Assembly: GCF_020966775.1 (NCBI RefSeq) | Contig: NZ_JAJKFV010000029.1 | Span: forward strand, 2,307,372-2,371,371 | Length of the DNA stretch: 64,000 nucleotides | Direction: 5' to 3' | DNA from: Rhodopirellula halodulae | Lineage (GTDB): Bacteria > Planctomycetota > Planctomycetia > Pirellulales > Pirellulaceae | In this document: positions 25,779-35,200 of the stretch, one piece after another | Layout of the letters: the number at the start of each line of letters is the position of its first letter | Numbering within the stretch: position 1 is the stretch's first letter | The notes under the pieces: generated by a model | Seen by the model: the letters and a program-made list of their open reading frames with translations, nothing else | What the model was told of the DNA's origin: nothing | Databases searched by the model: none | Program-made: the position numbers and the translations under genes

Positions 25779-27463
25779 GCGTTGCGATATCAGGCGGCAG
25801 CATCGCGGATCTTCCGTTCTTTGATGGGGCGAGCCCTCGTTCACCCATCCAGTTGGCAATCGTTGGATGCGGTCCTCGTGGGCTGCAGTGTTTAGATGCG
25901 TTGTCGCGAAATTTGTCAAAGGATGAACTGGCTCAGGTGGAGATCACGGTCTTCGAACCTTCCACTCACCCCGGCGCCGGATGTGTGTACGACCTGAAGC
26001 AGTCGCGTATGTTGCGTATGAACTTCGCAACCCAGTACATCGATTTTTGGAAAGTCGATCGTGACCAAACAACTTCTAAGTCTGGGTCGCTGATCGGATG
26101 GTTGGATCGAAACTATCCCGAGTACGCTGCGTCGGATCAGTTTGTGCCGCGTGCGGTCGTGGGCGAATACCTTCACGATTGTTTCGAGGTGGTTTGCAAA
26201 CGGTTGCGTCGTTGGACGAAACTGAATGTGGTACGGGCTCGCGTCGAAAGCATCCGTCATTGTGCCGCTGGTGAAGCGAACGCCGAGGTAGCTGCCACCA
26301 CGAAGGCGATGACGCTGAATGACGATGAGGGTTGGTGGGTGTGGGACGGCAGCGAAGAGCGAAAGTTTGACCGTGTTGTGCTGACCACCGGCCACGAGGG
26401 CCTTCGGAGTTCGGACGAGATCCAAAGTCAAGATACGGGGGCGTTTGTGTATCCCGTTGAAAACAGTTTGTCGGAGGAGCGGATTCCTGCGGGAGGTGAT
26501 GTCTTTCTACGTGGTTTCGGTTTAACCGCGATCGATGCGATCCTGATGTTGACCGAAGGGCGAGGTGGAACGTTCGTGCAAGGCGACGGGCTTCCGACTT
26601 ACCAGGCCAGCGGTCAGGAGCCGAACTGCATTGCGGTGCATTGCCGGTCGGGGCGTCCGATGTTGGCCAAACCCACCGCGAAGTTGGAGCCGATCAACGA
26701 TCGATTCTGGGAGCCATACCGGCAAACATTGTCGAAACATGAGGCGAGCCATGGCAGCGTGAAGTTTTGCCGCGACATTTGGACGGTCGTGGCCGAAGCA
26801 GCATCGGAATTGCTGATTCGATCCGGTGATGCGGTGTCACGCCGTGATGTCGAAGAATGGTTTCGCGGTTGGTCGCGCTACAAGATGGACGACGTGAGTG
26901 CTCGGAAAGCAATGCTGCAGTCGTACGGCGTGGCCACCGGTGCTCGAGAAATGGATGTTCCGTTTGCCTTGGGCGAGGCTTGGCGGCAGTTGTACCCGCA
27001 AATTGTGTCGCTGATCAGCTTTGGCGGTTTGGCCGAAGGGCAATGGAAAGCGTATTCACAAACCGCGGCGGAGATGGAACGGATTGCGTTTGGGCCCCCG
27101 GCCGAGAGCGTCGCGAAGGTGCTGCGTTTGATCCGCGACGGGAAAGTACGTTTGTGCGAGCAAAACGAACCGTCGCAGGACTCGGTGATTGTCAACGCGG
27201 TGATCGCCAGTCCCCATCAAGCCAACGAAGACGGTCCGCTTTCGCAATTGATTCTTCGTGGCGACGTGCAAGTCGATCCGGTGACCGAAGCCGTTCGCGT
27301 GAGCGAGTCTGGCAGTGTGTTGGGTGGCCGGAAAGGCTTGGCGATTTTTGGTCGTGCGACGGAAGGTTGGGTGATTGGTAACGATACGCTATCCCGAACC
27401 TTGCACCAACAGATTCAAAATTGGGCCGAAACCATTGCGGTCGATGCACACTCTCGAGGTTGA
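25775..27463 (+). CDS. FAD/NAD(P)-binding protein of a biosynthetic cassette
   Basis: A 562-residue Rossmann-type protein (NAD_binding_9-like). The dinucleotide motif is VGCGPRG around residue 31, followed by FEPSTHPGAGCVYD, MNFATQYIDFW and, around 210, VVLTTGHEGL. Later motifs (RGFGLTAIDAILML and the C-terminal IFGRATEGWVIGNDT) fit a flavin-dependent oxidoreductase or N-hydroxylase. Its exact reaction is unknown. It starts within the stop of the SbnA-like gene (ATGA) and ends four bases before the decarboxylase start. All three genes form one operon. Confidence 0.7.
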   Translation: MSVAISGGSIADLPFFDGASPRSPIQLAIVGCGPRGLQCLDALSRNLSKDELAQVEITVFEPSTHPGAGCVYDLKQSRMLRMNFATQYIDFWKVDRDQTTSKSGSLIGWLDRNYPEYAASDQFVPRAVVGEYLHDCFEVVCKRLRRWTKLNVVRARVESIRHCAAGEANAEVAATTKAMTLNDDEGWWVWDGSEERKFDRVVLTTGHEGLRSSDEIQSQDTGAFVYPVENSLSEERIPAGGDVFLRGFGLTAIDAILMLTEGRGGTFVQGDGLPTYQASGQEPNCIAVHCRSGRPMLAKPTAKLEPINDRFWEPYRQTLSKHEASHGSVKFCRDIWTVVAEAASELLIRSGDAVSRRDVEEWFRGWSRYKMDDVSARKAMLQSYGVATGAREMDVPFALGEAWRQLYPQIVSLISFGGLAEGQWKAYSQTAAEMERIAFGPPAESVAKVLRLIRDGKVRLCEQNEPSQDSVIVNAVIASPHQANEDGPLSQLILRGDVQVDPVTEAVRVSESGSVLGGRKGLAIFGRATEGWVIGNDTLSRTLHQQIQNWAETIAVDAHSRG

Positions 27464-27467
27464 TTGA

Positions 27468-29024
27468 ATGCCCATCGCTGTTCCAACTCACCTGACGTCG
27501 AACGATTCGTCGGATGCGATTTCCAACCGAACGTCCTCGTTGAATCAATCCGTCGAGTCGTCGGTGGACGTTGCGGACGAAATGGCGGTGCGAAGTTTCT
27601 GCATGGGATTGCTGCCGTTGAAGGCTCGTTTGGAGCCGTGGATGGTGCGGGCGGTGCAATCTGAATCCCTGCACGAATGGGTCGAGCAAAATGGTTCGCC
27701 GCTTAACCTACTGAACGTGGATCCGATGCGTCGGAACGTGGGTGAGCTGCAACGAGCTGCGTCGGACGCGGAGGTGGATTTGCGAGTGTTCTTTGCTCGT
27801 AAGGCCAACAAGTGTTTGAGTTTCGTGGATCTGGCAAATGAAAAAGGCTGGGGCGTTGATACGGCCAGCGAGAACGAATTGAAGCAGTGTTTGCAACGTG
27901 GTGTTGCACCCGCGAATTTGATTTGCACGGCGGCGGTCAAAAGCGAAACGCTGATCCGTTTGTGTCTGAACGAAGAAGTTTGCATCGCGGTCGACAATCA
28001 CGATGAACTGAATCGGATTGCGGATGTCGCAATGAAATGTGCCTGCCGCTCGACGGTTGCGATTCGTTTGGGCGGTTTCGAACACAAGGAAAAGAAGCTG
28101 CCCACGCGTTTTGGATTCGATGTGGATCGCGACCGAAATCTGCCGTTCGAACTGGGGAGTTTGCCCGTTGATGTGGAAGGGGTTCACTTTCATTTGGACG
28201 GCTACGATGCGGACCAACGCGTGTCTGCTCTTGCGACCGCGATGGATTGGATCGAGCGATTGCAAGACGCTGGTCACGAACCCACGTTCATCGACATGGG
28301 AGGCGGAGTCCCGATGCGATACCTCGACGAGGAATCGCAATGGCTCGAATTTTGGCAGCAGCATCGCGCGGCCATGTTGGGTAAGAGTGAGCCATTGACC
28401 TATCGCGGTCACGGTTTGGGGACGATGGTTGTTGACGGTCGATTGGTTGGCACACCCAAGGTGTATCCGTTTTATCAATCGCTGATACGTGGGCCTTGGT
28501 TGTCAAAGATTCTGAACGCGCGGCTGGGTGATGACTCAGTCGCGGAACGGTTGAAGTCGCTTTCGTTGCAACTGCGATGTGAGCCGGGGCGCAGTGTTCT
28601 GGACGGGTGTGGGATGACCGTGGCACGAGTCGAATATCGCAAGCAGAACGCCGACGGCGATTGGTTGGTTGGCGTTTCAATGAATCGAACGCAGTGCCGA
28701 ACGTCCAGCGAAGACTTTTTGGTCGATCCGCTGGTGGTTCCAAGTTCGAAGGATGCTTCTCGAATCGCCGATGAGACCGATTGCACGATCGAAGGCTACC
28801 TCGTCGGCGCGTACTGCACGGAGTCTGAGTTGCTGTGCCTACGCAAGCTGCGTTTCCCAGGCGGGATTCGAGTGGGAGACTTGGTCGTGTTCCCAAACAC
28901 AGCCGGGTACATGATGCACTTTCTAGAAAGCCGCTCGCATCAATTCCCGTTGGCGAAGAATCTGGTGCTCAGCGGCGAAATTGCAGCCGCGGAACTCGAT
29001 CTGATCGATCAGAAACCAGATTGA
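27468..29024 (+). CDS. Fold-III PLP-dependent decarboxylase (Y4yA-like)
   Basis: A 518-residue alanine racemase-fold decarboxylase related to diaminopimelate/ornithine decarboxylases. The PLP lysine is K112 (FARKANKC), followed by WGVDTASENELK. A glycine loop (FIDMGGGVPMRY) binds the phosphate; EPGRSVLDGCGMTVARV and the active-site Cys region GAYCTESELL close the C-terminal barrel. An N-terminal extension of about 80 residues precedes the barrel. It resembles the Y4yA group of PLP proteins named after a rhizobial symbiotic-plasmid gene (recalled, not searched). Following an SbnA-like enzyme and an FAD protein, it plausibly decarboxylates the pathway product, as SbnH does in staphyloferrin B synthesis. 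Confidence 0.75.
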   Translation: MPIAVPTHLTSNDSSDAISNRTSSLNQSVESSVDVADEMAVRSFCMGLLPLKARLEPWMVRAVQSESLHEWVEQNGSPLNLLNVDPMRRNVGELQRAASDAEVDLRVFFARKANKCLSFVDLANEKGWGVDTASENELKQCLQRGVAPANLICTAAVKSETLIRLCLNEEVCIAVDNHDELNRIADVAMKCACRSTVAIRLGGFEHKEKKLPTRFGFDVDRDRNLPFELGSLPVDVEGVHFHLDGYDADQRVSALATAMDWIERLQDAGHEPTFIDMGGGVPMRYLDEESQWLEFWQQHRAAMLGKSEPLTYRGHGLGTMVVDGRLVGTPKVYPFYQSLIRGPWLSKILNARLGDDSVAERLKSLSLQLRCEPGRSVLDGCGMTVARVEYRKQNADGDWLVGVSMNRTQCRTSSEDFLVDPLVVPSSKDASRIADETDCTIEGYLVGAYCTESELLCLRKLRFPGGIRVGDLVVFPNTAGYMMHFLESRSHQFPLAKNLVLSGEIAAAELDLIDQKPD

Positions 29025-29382
29025 TCGTTCGTTGCCGTTCGCTATCGGAATCGGGACTTTGCGAATCAACGGATCGGTAGGGCATTCGTAATATCGAACG
29101 CGAATGCTGTGATCTTTGTCCGATTCTGGACCAGCCAGCTCATCGGCACAACGTTTGCGGAATTGGCGACCGTCCTTTCACCGTCTCTCGGTCAGACGCG
29201 TCACACGCCGTGAATCTATCCGACCGATGGTGTGATGAGGATTGCTAGTTGTCAGTCTGTATGCAGGCGTTTGCCATGGTCCCTCCTCTTTTCGGTTTGC
29301 GGCGTCGAGCTTGTGCGTCATCGAGGTTGGTGTGTCGCCGATGTGAGGATTTTGGCTTGCTGTTTGTTCGGGGAGAGCGTTG
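29025..29382. other. Intergenic region with one weak hairpin
   Basis: 358 bases between the decarboxylase and AI-2E genes. One short inverted repeat (GCATTCG at 29082-29088, CGAATGC at 29101-29107) may mark the end of the cassette transcript, but no T run follows. Open frames in this stretch are unsupported. GGGAG at 29370-29374 serves the next gene. Confidence 0.35.
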
Positions 29383-30570
29383 ATGGTTTCGCACAGTCAT
29401 CGCTTCCATACGATCCTGACCGGACCTCGATCGGAGCGTTCCAAACCGAAGGCGGAATCGCTGCTCGAGCTGGAGCGGCTTTCTTCGCGAGTGAAGCATG
29501 CGAACGTTGGCATTTGGATTTGTGCAATTTTGTTGTCGTTGTATGCACTGTACATCGGTCGCAACCTTTTCATGCCGATTTTGGTTGCTGTGTTTGCCTA
29601 TTTGACGCTGCGTCCCGTCATTCGCGGGATGGGCCGGATGGGAATCCCGTCCGGCATCGCGGCCGGTTCGATCATGTTGGTGATGGGATTGTCCGTTGGC
29701 ACCATTGGCTATGTTTTGTCCGGGCCAGCCCAAGAGATTTTGCAACAGATCCCCGGTTCGCTACCGGAAGTCAAAGACAAGTTGGGTTTCATCTTTGAGC
29801 ACTTGGAAACCGTCAATCAAGCAACCGAAGACATCTCTGACACGGCTGATCAAGAGAACCTGACCGCGGAAGAAAAACCCGTGCCGGTCGAAATCAAGCA
29901 ACCAGCTTGGACCACCACGTCGCCGTTGATAGCAGGGACCGGCAATGCCGTTTCGTTCATCTCAATCGCGGCCGTGTTGCTCTTCTTTTTGATGGCGGGC
30001 GGTGACTCGGTGATTCTGTCGGTCGTCAGCATCTTGCCATCGTTTTCGTCCAAGCGTCGCTTCATGGAAGTGCTGGTCGGCGTGCAAGATGGGCTCAGTA
30101 GCTATCTGGCCTGGGTGACCTGCATCAATGCTTGCTTGGGAGTTTGCATTGGCACTGCCATGTGGGCCTTGGGTATGCCATCGCCTTTGTTGTGGGGCGT
30201 GGCGGCGATGCTATTGAATTTCATCCCGATGGTCGGGGCACTGATAGGGATCGCCGCGGTTTTCTTCGTTGCGTTGGTCAATGTCGACCACGTGTCATAC
30301 GCATTCATCGTGGCGGGAGCCTACGCAGCTCTGACCGGTTTGGAAGGCCAGTTCATCACACCGATGTTGCTGGGCAAGAGCATGCGACTTTCGTCCGTCT
30401 TGGTATTCCTGTCCATCGTCGTTTGGGGGTGGATGTGGGGCATCCTTGGTGTGTTCCTCGCGGTCCCGATTTTGATTGCCATCGTGATGGTGGTTGAAAA
30501 GCTAGAAGCCACCTCACCCGTGCAAGAAATGATCAACGGCACCGTGGGCAAAAACGTTCCTGCTGACTGA
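29383..30570 (+). CDS. AI-2E/PerM family membrane protein
   Basis: A 395-residue paralogue of the protein at 1457-2485. A soluble N-terminal stretch of about 45 residues precedes two membrane helices and a long Glu-rich soluble loop (about 135-190, including TADQENLTAEEKPV). The family core follows (GVAAMLLNFIPMVGALIGIAAVFF and QFITPMLLGKSMRLSSV) with further helices to residue 370. Family roles include export of signals and Na+/H+ antiport; the substrate is unknown. ATG 29383 is used with GGGAG 8 bases upstream. It stands between the biosynthetic cassette and catalase. Confidence 0.85.
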   Translation: MVSHSHRFHTILTGPRSERSKPKAESLLELERLSSRVKHANVGIWICAILLSLYALYIGRNLFMPILVAVFAYLTLRPVIRGMGRMGIPSGIAAGSIMLVMGLSVGTIGYVLSGPAQEILQQIPGSLPEVKDKLGFIFEHLETVNQATEDISDTADQENLTAEEKPVPVEIKQPAWTTTSPLIAGTGNAVSFISIAAVLLFFLMAGGDSVILSVVSILPSFSSKRRFMEVLVGVQDGLSSYLAWVTCINACLGVCIGTAMWALGMPSPLLWGVAAMLLNFIPMVGALIGIAAVFFVALVNVDHVSYAFIVAGAYAALTGLEGQFITPMLLGKSMRLSSVLVFLSIVVWGWMWGILGVFLAVPILIAIVMVVEKLEATSPVQEMINGTVGKNVPAD

Positions 30571-30649
30571 GCGTCGGCCGATGCCTTCGTGCTCTTTGCC
30601 AATCAATCACTTTAAATCTCTGTTTGTTCCCTTTTCAGAAGACAACACC

Positions 30650-32131
30650 ATGCCTGATGAACCGAAGTGCCCGTTTCAGACTCAACAGTTTGGACGTCCC
30701 GTCGACAACAACCAACATTCTCAAACGGCGGGTCCTCGCGGGCCGATGTTGATGCAAGACGTGCATCTGGTTGAGAAGATGGCTCATTTCAATCGGGAAC
30801 GCATTCCAGAGCGAGTTGTTCACGCGAAGGGGTATGGTGCGTTTGGGACCTTCACCGTGACCAACGATATCACTGAATATTGCATGGCGGATCTCTTCTC
30901 CGAAGTCGGGAAGAAGACCGACACGTTCGCAAGGTTCTCCACGGTGGGCGGGGAAAGCGGTTCGGCCGACACGGCCCGTGACCCGCGCGGATTTGCGTTG
31001 AAGTTCTACACCGATCAAGGCGTGTGGGACATGGTTGGCAACAACACGCCAATTTTCTTCGTTCGTGACCCGTTGAAGTTCAGCGACTTCATCCGAACGC
31101 AGAAACGCGAGCCGCAGAACCACCTGCAACCGCATTGGCGGCGTTGGGATTTTTGGGGCGAGGTGCCCGAGGCGTTGCATCAAGTCATGTTTCTTTACAG
31201 TGACCGTGGCACACCCAAGAGTGCACGGTTCATGAATGGTTACGGCAGCCATACCTTCAGCATGTACAACCGCGAAGGCGTGCGTCATTGGGTCAAGTTC
31301 CACTTCAAGACGGAACAAGGTTCCGAGAACTTCAGCGCGGATGAAGCCATTCAGATGGCCGGGGAAGCGCCTGACTATTCCACGCGCGACTTGTTCGAGG
31401 CAATCGAAAAAGGCGATTACCCGCGATGGCGGATGCACATCCAAGTCATGCCGGAAGCGGATGCTGCCAACTACGAATGGCATCCGTTCGATTTGACGAA
31501 GGTTTGGCCTCACGACGACTATCCGTTGATCGAAGTGGGGACCTTTGAACTCAATCGAAACCCATCCAACTACTTCCAAGACGTGGAGCAAGCCGCGTTT
31601 GAGCCTGGCAACTTGGTGGAAGGCATTGGTTTGTCACCGGATCGCATGTTGCAGAACCGTGTGCTTTCTTATCCCGACGCTCACCGTTATCGATTGGGCG
31701 TGAACTATCACCAAGTCCCGGTGAATCAACCGCGTTGCCCGTATGCGACCTACCATCGTGATGGTGCGATGCGAGTCGATGGAAATGGCGGTGGCACCGT
31801 TGATTATGAACCAAACAAGATGGGCGGCCCAAGGGAAACCGGCCAATCAATCGAGCCTCCGATGCCGGTCCACGGTGACGGCGATCGATACGATGAATTC
31901 GCTTGCGATGACAAGGATTACTACGGGCAACCGAAGATGTTCTGGAACAAGGTGCTCGACGAAGGGGCTCGCGAAAGGTTGTGCACCGCGATCTCGAACT
32001 CGATGGCTGATAGCCCCGAATTCATCCGAGAGAAGATGCTGGCGCAGTTCGCGAAAGTTCACGAAGATTTCGCGGACGGAGTGAAGTCGCGGTTGGAGCA
32101 ACCGGAGTCACAACCGATCCCAATTGCATAA
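30650..32131 (+). CDS. katA: Monofunctional heme catalase
   Basis: A 493-residue small-subunit catalase that dismutates hydrogen peroxide. The catalytic residues are present: H58 (RVVHAKGYGAFG), N131 (VGNNTPIFF), and proximal Y341 with R337 (RVLSYPDAHRYRLG). The segment FSTVGGESGSADTARDPRGFALKFYT is a textbook match, and the length is normal for clade 1/3 enzymes without the flavodoxin-like domain. There is no signal peptide, so it is cytoplasmic. The start is ATG 30650; frames extend upstream without support. The gene symbol follows the family name; which kat orthologue it is cannot be told. Confidence 0.95.
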   Translation: MPDEPKCPFQTQQFGRPVDNNQHSQTAGPRGPMLMQDVHLVEKMAHFNRERIPERVVHAKGYGAFGTFTVTNDITEYCMADLFSEVGKKTDTFARFSTVGGESGSADTARDPRGFALKFYTDQGVWDMVGNNTPIFFVRDPLKFSDFIRTQKREPQNHLQPHWRRWDFWGEVPEALHQVMFLYSDRGTPKSARFMNGYGSHTFSMYNREGVRHWVKFHFKTEQGSENFSADEAIQMAGEAPDYSTRDLFEAIEKGDYPRWRMHIQVMPEADAANYEWHPFDLTKVWPHDDYPLIEVGTFELNRNPSNYFQDVEQAAFEPGNLVEGIGLSPDRMLQNRVLSYPDAHRYRLGVNYHQVPVNQPRCPYATYHRDGAMRVDGNGGGTVDYEPNKMGGPRETGQSIEPPMPVHGDGDRYDEFACDDKDYYGQPKMFWNKVLDEGARERLCTAISNSMADSPEFIREKMLAQFAKVHEDFADGVKSRLEQPESQPIPIA

Positions 32132-32297
32132 TCGTTTCAATGGTACATCTGTTGCTTTGTTCAGCGGCGACCCTCCCCAGCACGGGCGGTCGTCGCTTTT
32201 TTTATGCTTTCGATGCGGTTAAACGCGGGTGGATGCGTGATTTGGGCGGTTTACAGTTCCGTGGCTTCACCCAGTTTTTGACTCATCGGGAAACAGT

Positions 32298-35200
32298 ATG
32301 TTCCATTTTCGTTCAATCGGATCGCGCGATAATCAACCAACGGATCAGGAGGTAAGTTCTCGCGGACGGGACGAACGTTTCCACACTCGCAAGCAACATC
32401 GACGCTCTTCGAAGCGGCGTCGTACTCGTTTGAGTTCCCTGCTGGGCGAGCGATTGGAAGAACGCCGTGTTTTGGCTGCTTACGTGGTCGACACCGCAAT
32501 GGATGTGGTTGCGGAAGACGGGATGGTGAGTCTCCGGGAAGCCATCCAGGCGGCGAACTCCAATGCCGCGGTCAATGCTGACACCATCGCTGGCGAACCG
32601 ACGGCGACTGCAGTTGATCGGATTACATTCGCCGAAGGATTGAGCAGTATCACGCTGAGCGGAGAACTGTCGATCACTGAGTCGATCGAGATTGCGCTCG
32701 GCGATGCGTCCAGCCAAATCATCAGCGGGGACGATGCATCCCGGATCTTTTCGATTGACACGTCCGGAGTGGATCCGATCGATGTCGACTTGAGTGGACT
32801 GACGTTGCAGGATGGCTTGGCGGAGTCCGGTGGTGCGATCTACCTCGGTCCGGGGCATTCACTCTCGATGACCAACATGACGTTGTCAGATAACGTCGCG
32901 ACGGGTGCCGCTGCGGACCAAGGTGGCGGTGCAATCTTCATTGATGGAGGAACCGCGACCATCACGGATTCGACGATCACCGGAAACGTCGCGAATGGTG
33001 CGTCAGGCAGCGGCGGCGGGATTTTGAACCAAGGCACGTTGGTCGTGTCCGGTGGTTCGATCAGTGAGAACGTTGCCAATCGCGCCGGTGGTGGGATCGA
33101 AGCGACCGGTGGAACGTCGACGACGCTGACCAATGTGTTGATGGATCAGAACGTGGCCGGACCGGATGGCACGGCGGCACCTGGAAACGGTGGTGCATTG
33201 CACATCAGCGGTGATGGTGACGCGACAATCACCGGCGGCACGGTCAGTAACAACGTGGCGGCTCGCGAGGGCGGTGGCTTGTGGAACAACACCGGTGCGA
33301 TGACCGTCAGCGGCACGACTTTGATTGGCAACATCGCCTCGGGTGATGCGGCTGATGACGGCGGTGGCGGTATCTTCAACAACGGTGGGACGTTGACGGT
33401 GTCTGATGCAACGCTGTCGGGCAACGCTGCGGACGGAACGCTTGGTAGCGGCGGAGCGATCTTCAGCATCGATGGCGATGTGACGATCAATTCGTCTCAG
33501 ATTGGCGGTCCGCTTGGTTCCGACGGGAACACCGCGAATCGTGCCGGTGGCGGCATCGAAGTGGTGGAAGGCAGCGTGACGTTGAACCTTGGGACGGACG
33601 TCTCCAACAACTTCGCCGGGATCAACGGTGGTGGTTTGCACTCGACGGGTGCAGCGGAAGTGATCTCGAATTTTTCGATCTTCGGTAGCAACGTTGCAGC
33701 CAGCGAAGGCGGGGGACTATGGAACTCGGCCACGGGGACCATGACGATCAACGGCGGAGCAATCTCTTCCAACACCGCCAGCGGTGATGCTGCTGACAAC
33801 GGTGGAGGTGGCTTGTTCAACGATGGCGGTGTGATGAATGTCGCCAACGCGGTGATCGGCTTCAACGTGGCCGATGGTGCGTCCGGAAGCGGCGGTGGAA
33901 TCCTGAATGATGGCGGAACGCTGACGATCACCGGCAACACCACGATCTCGGAGAACCGAGCCAATCGTGCTGGTGGTGGGATCGAAGCCACCGGTGGATC
34001 GACGAGCACTTTGACGGGTGTGTCGTTGGACTCCAACAACGTCGGGATCAGTCCCGCGGTTGCATCACCCGGCAATGGCGGTGGTTTGCACATCACGGGT
34101 GATGGTGACGTGACGATCACCGGCGGCACGGTCAACAACAATGTGGCGGCATCCGAGGGCGGTGGTCTTTGGAACGGTAGCGGTGTGATGACGGTGACAG
34201 GCACGACGATCGATGGCAACGTTGCAAGTGGCGACGATGCTGACAACGGTGGTGGTGGGATCTTCAATGTTGCTGGGACGGTGAACATCACTGACTCAAC
34301 GGTCACCGGAAACGTCGCGGATGGTGCGTCAGGCAGCGGCGGCGGAATTTTGAACCAAGGCACCTTGGTCGTGTCCGGTGGTTCGATCAGTGAGAACCTC
34401 GCCAACCGAGCTGGTGGCGGGATCGAAGCGACCGGTGGAACGTCGACGACGCTGACCAACGTGTTGATGGATCAGAATGTGGCTGGGCCGGATGGCACGG
34501 CGGCACCAGGGAACGGTGGTGCGTTGCACATCACCGGCGATGGAGTCGTCGAGCTGTTTGGTGGAACCGTTTCTGGCAACGTGGCAGCAGCCGAAGGCGG
34601 CGGGCTATGGAACAGTGTTTCCGGCAGCTTGAGTTTGGATGGGACGGAAGTCAGCGGCAATTCGGCTCCGATTGGCGGCGGTGTCTTCAATGACAGTGGT
34701 GTGGATCTTACGACGCAGACTTTCACGACCACTCTGAGCGAGCTGAATGATTCGGGAGTCGCCGGGACGGCGCGTGTCACGGTCGACACCAGTGATCCGG
34801 ACAACCCTTCGGTGACGGTATCGATTCAGGCATCGGGCTTGGTCCCCAACCAACCTCACATTCAACACATTCACGGCCGCTTTGCTTCGGACCTGGATTC
34901 CACCGGAACGATCGACGGGCCTTTCGTTGGCGATGGCGGTTCGTCGATCGATTCGCGAACGCCTGATTTAGGTGATGATACGAACGGTGATGGCTTCGTC
35001 ACCGTTGGTGAAGGATTGGCGGGTTACGGCAACGTGCTGTTGAACCTTTCTAGTCCACGGGCTCCGGTTCCGATCGAAGGCAACTCGCCGCTGGCTGATT
35101 TTGACCTGGCCGACTTTCCAACGGCTCCCGACGGAACGATCGACTTCAGTGAGACCTATGTTTTTGACTTAAGCGATTCGGATCAGGCTCGTCAGTACAA

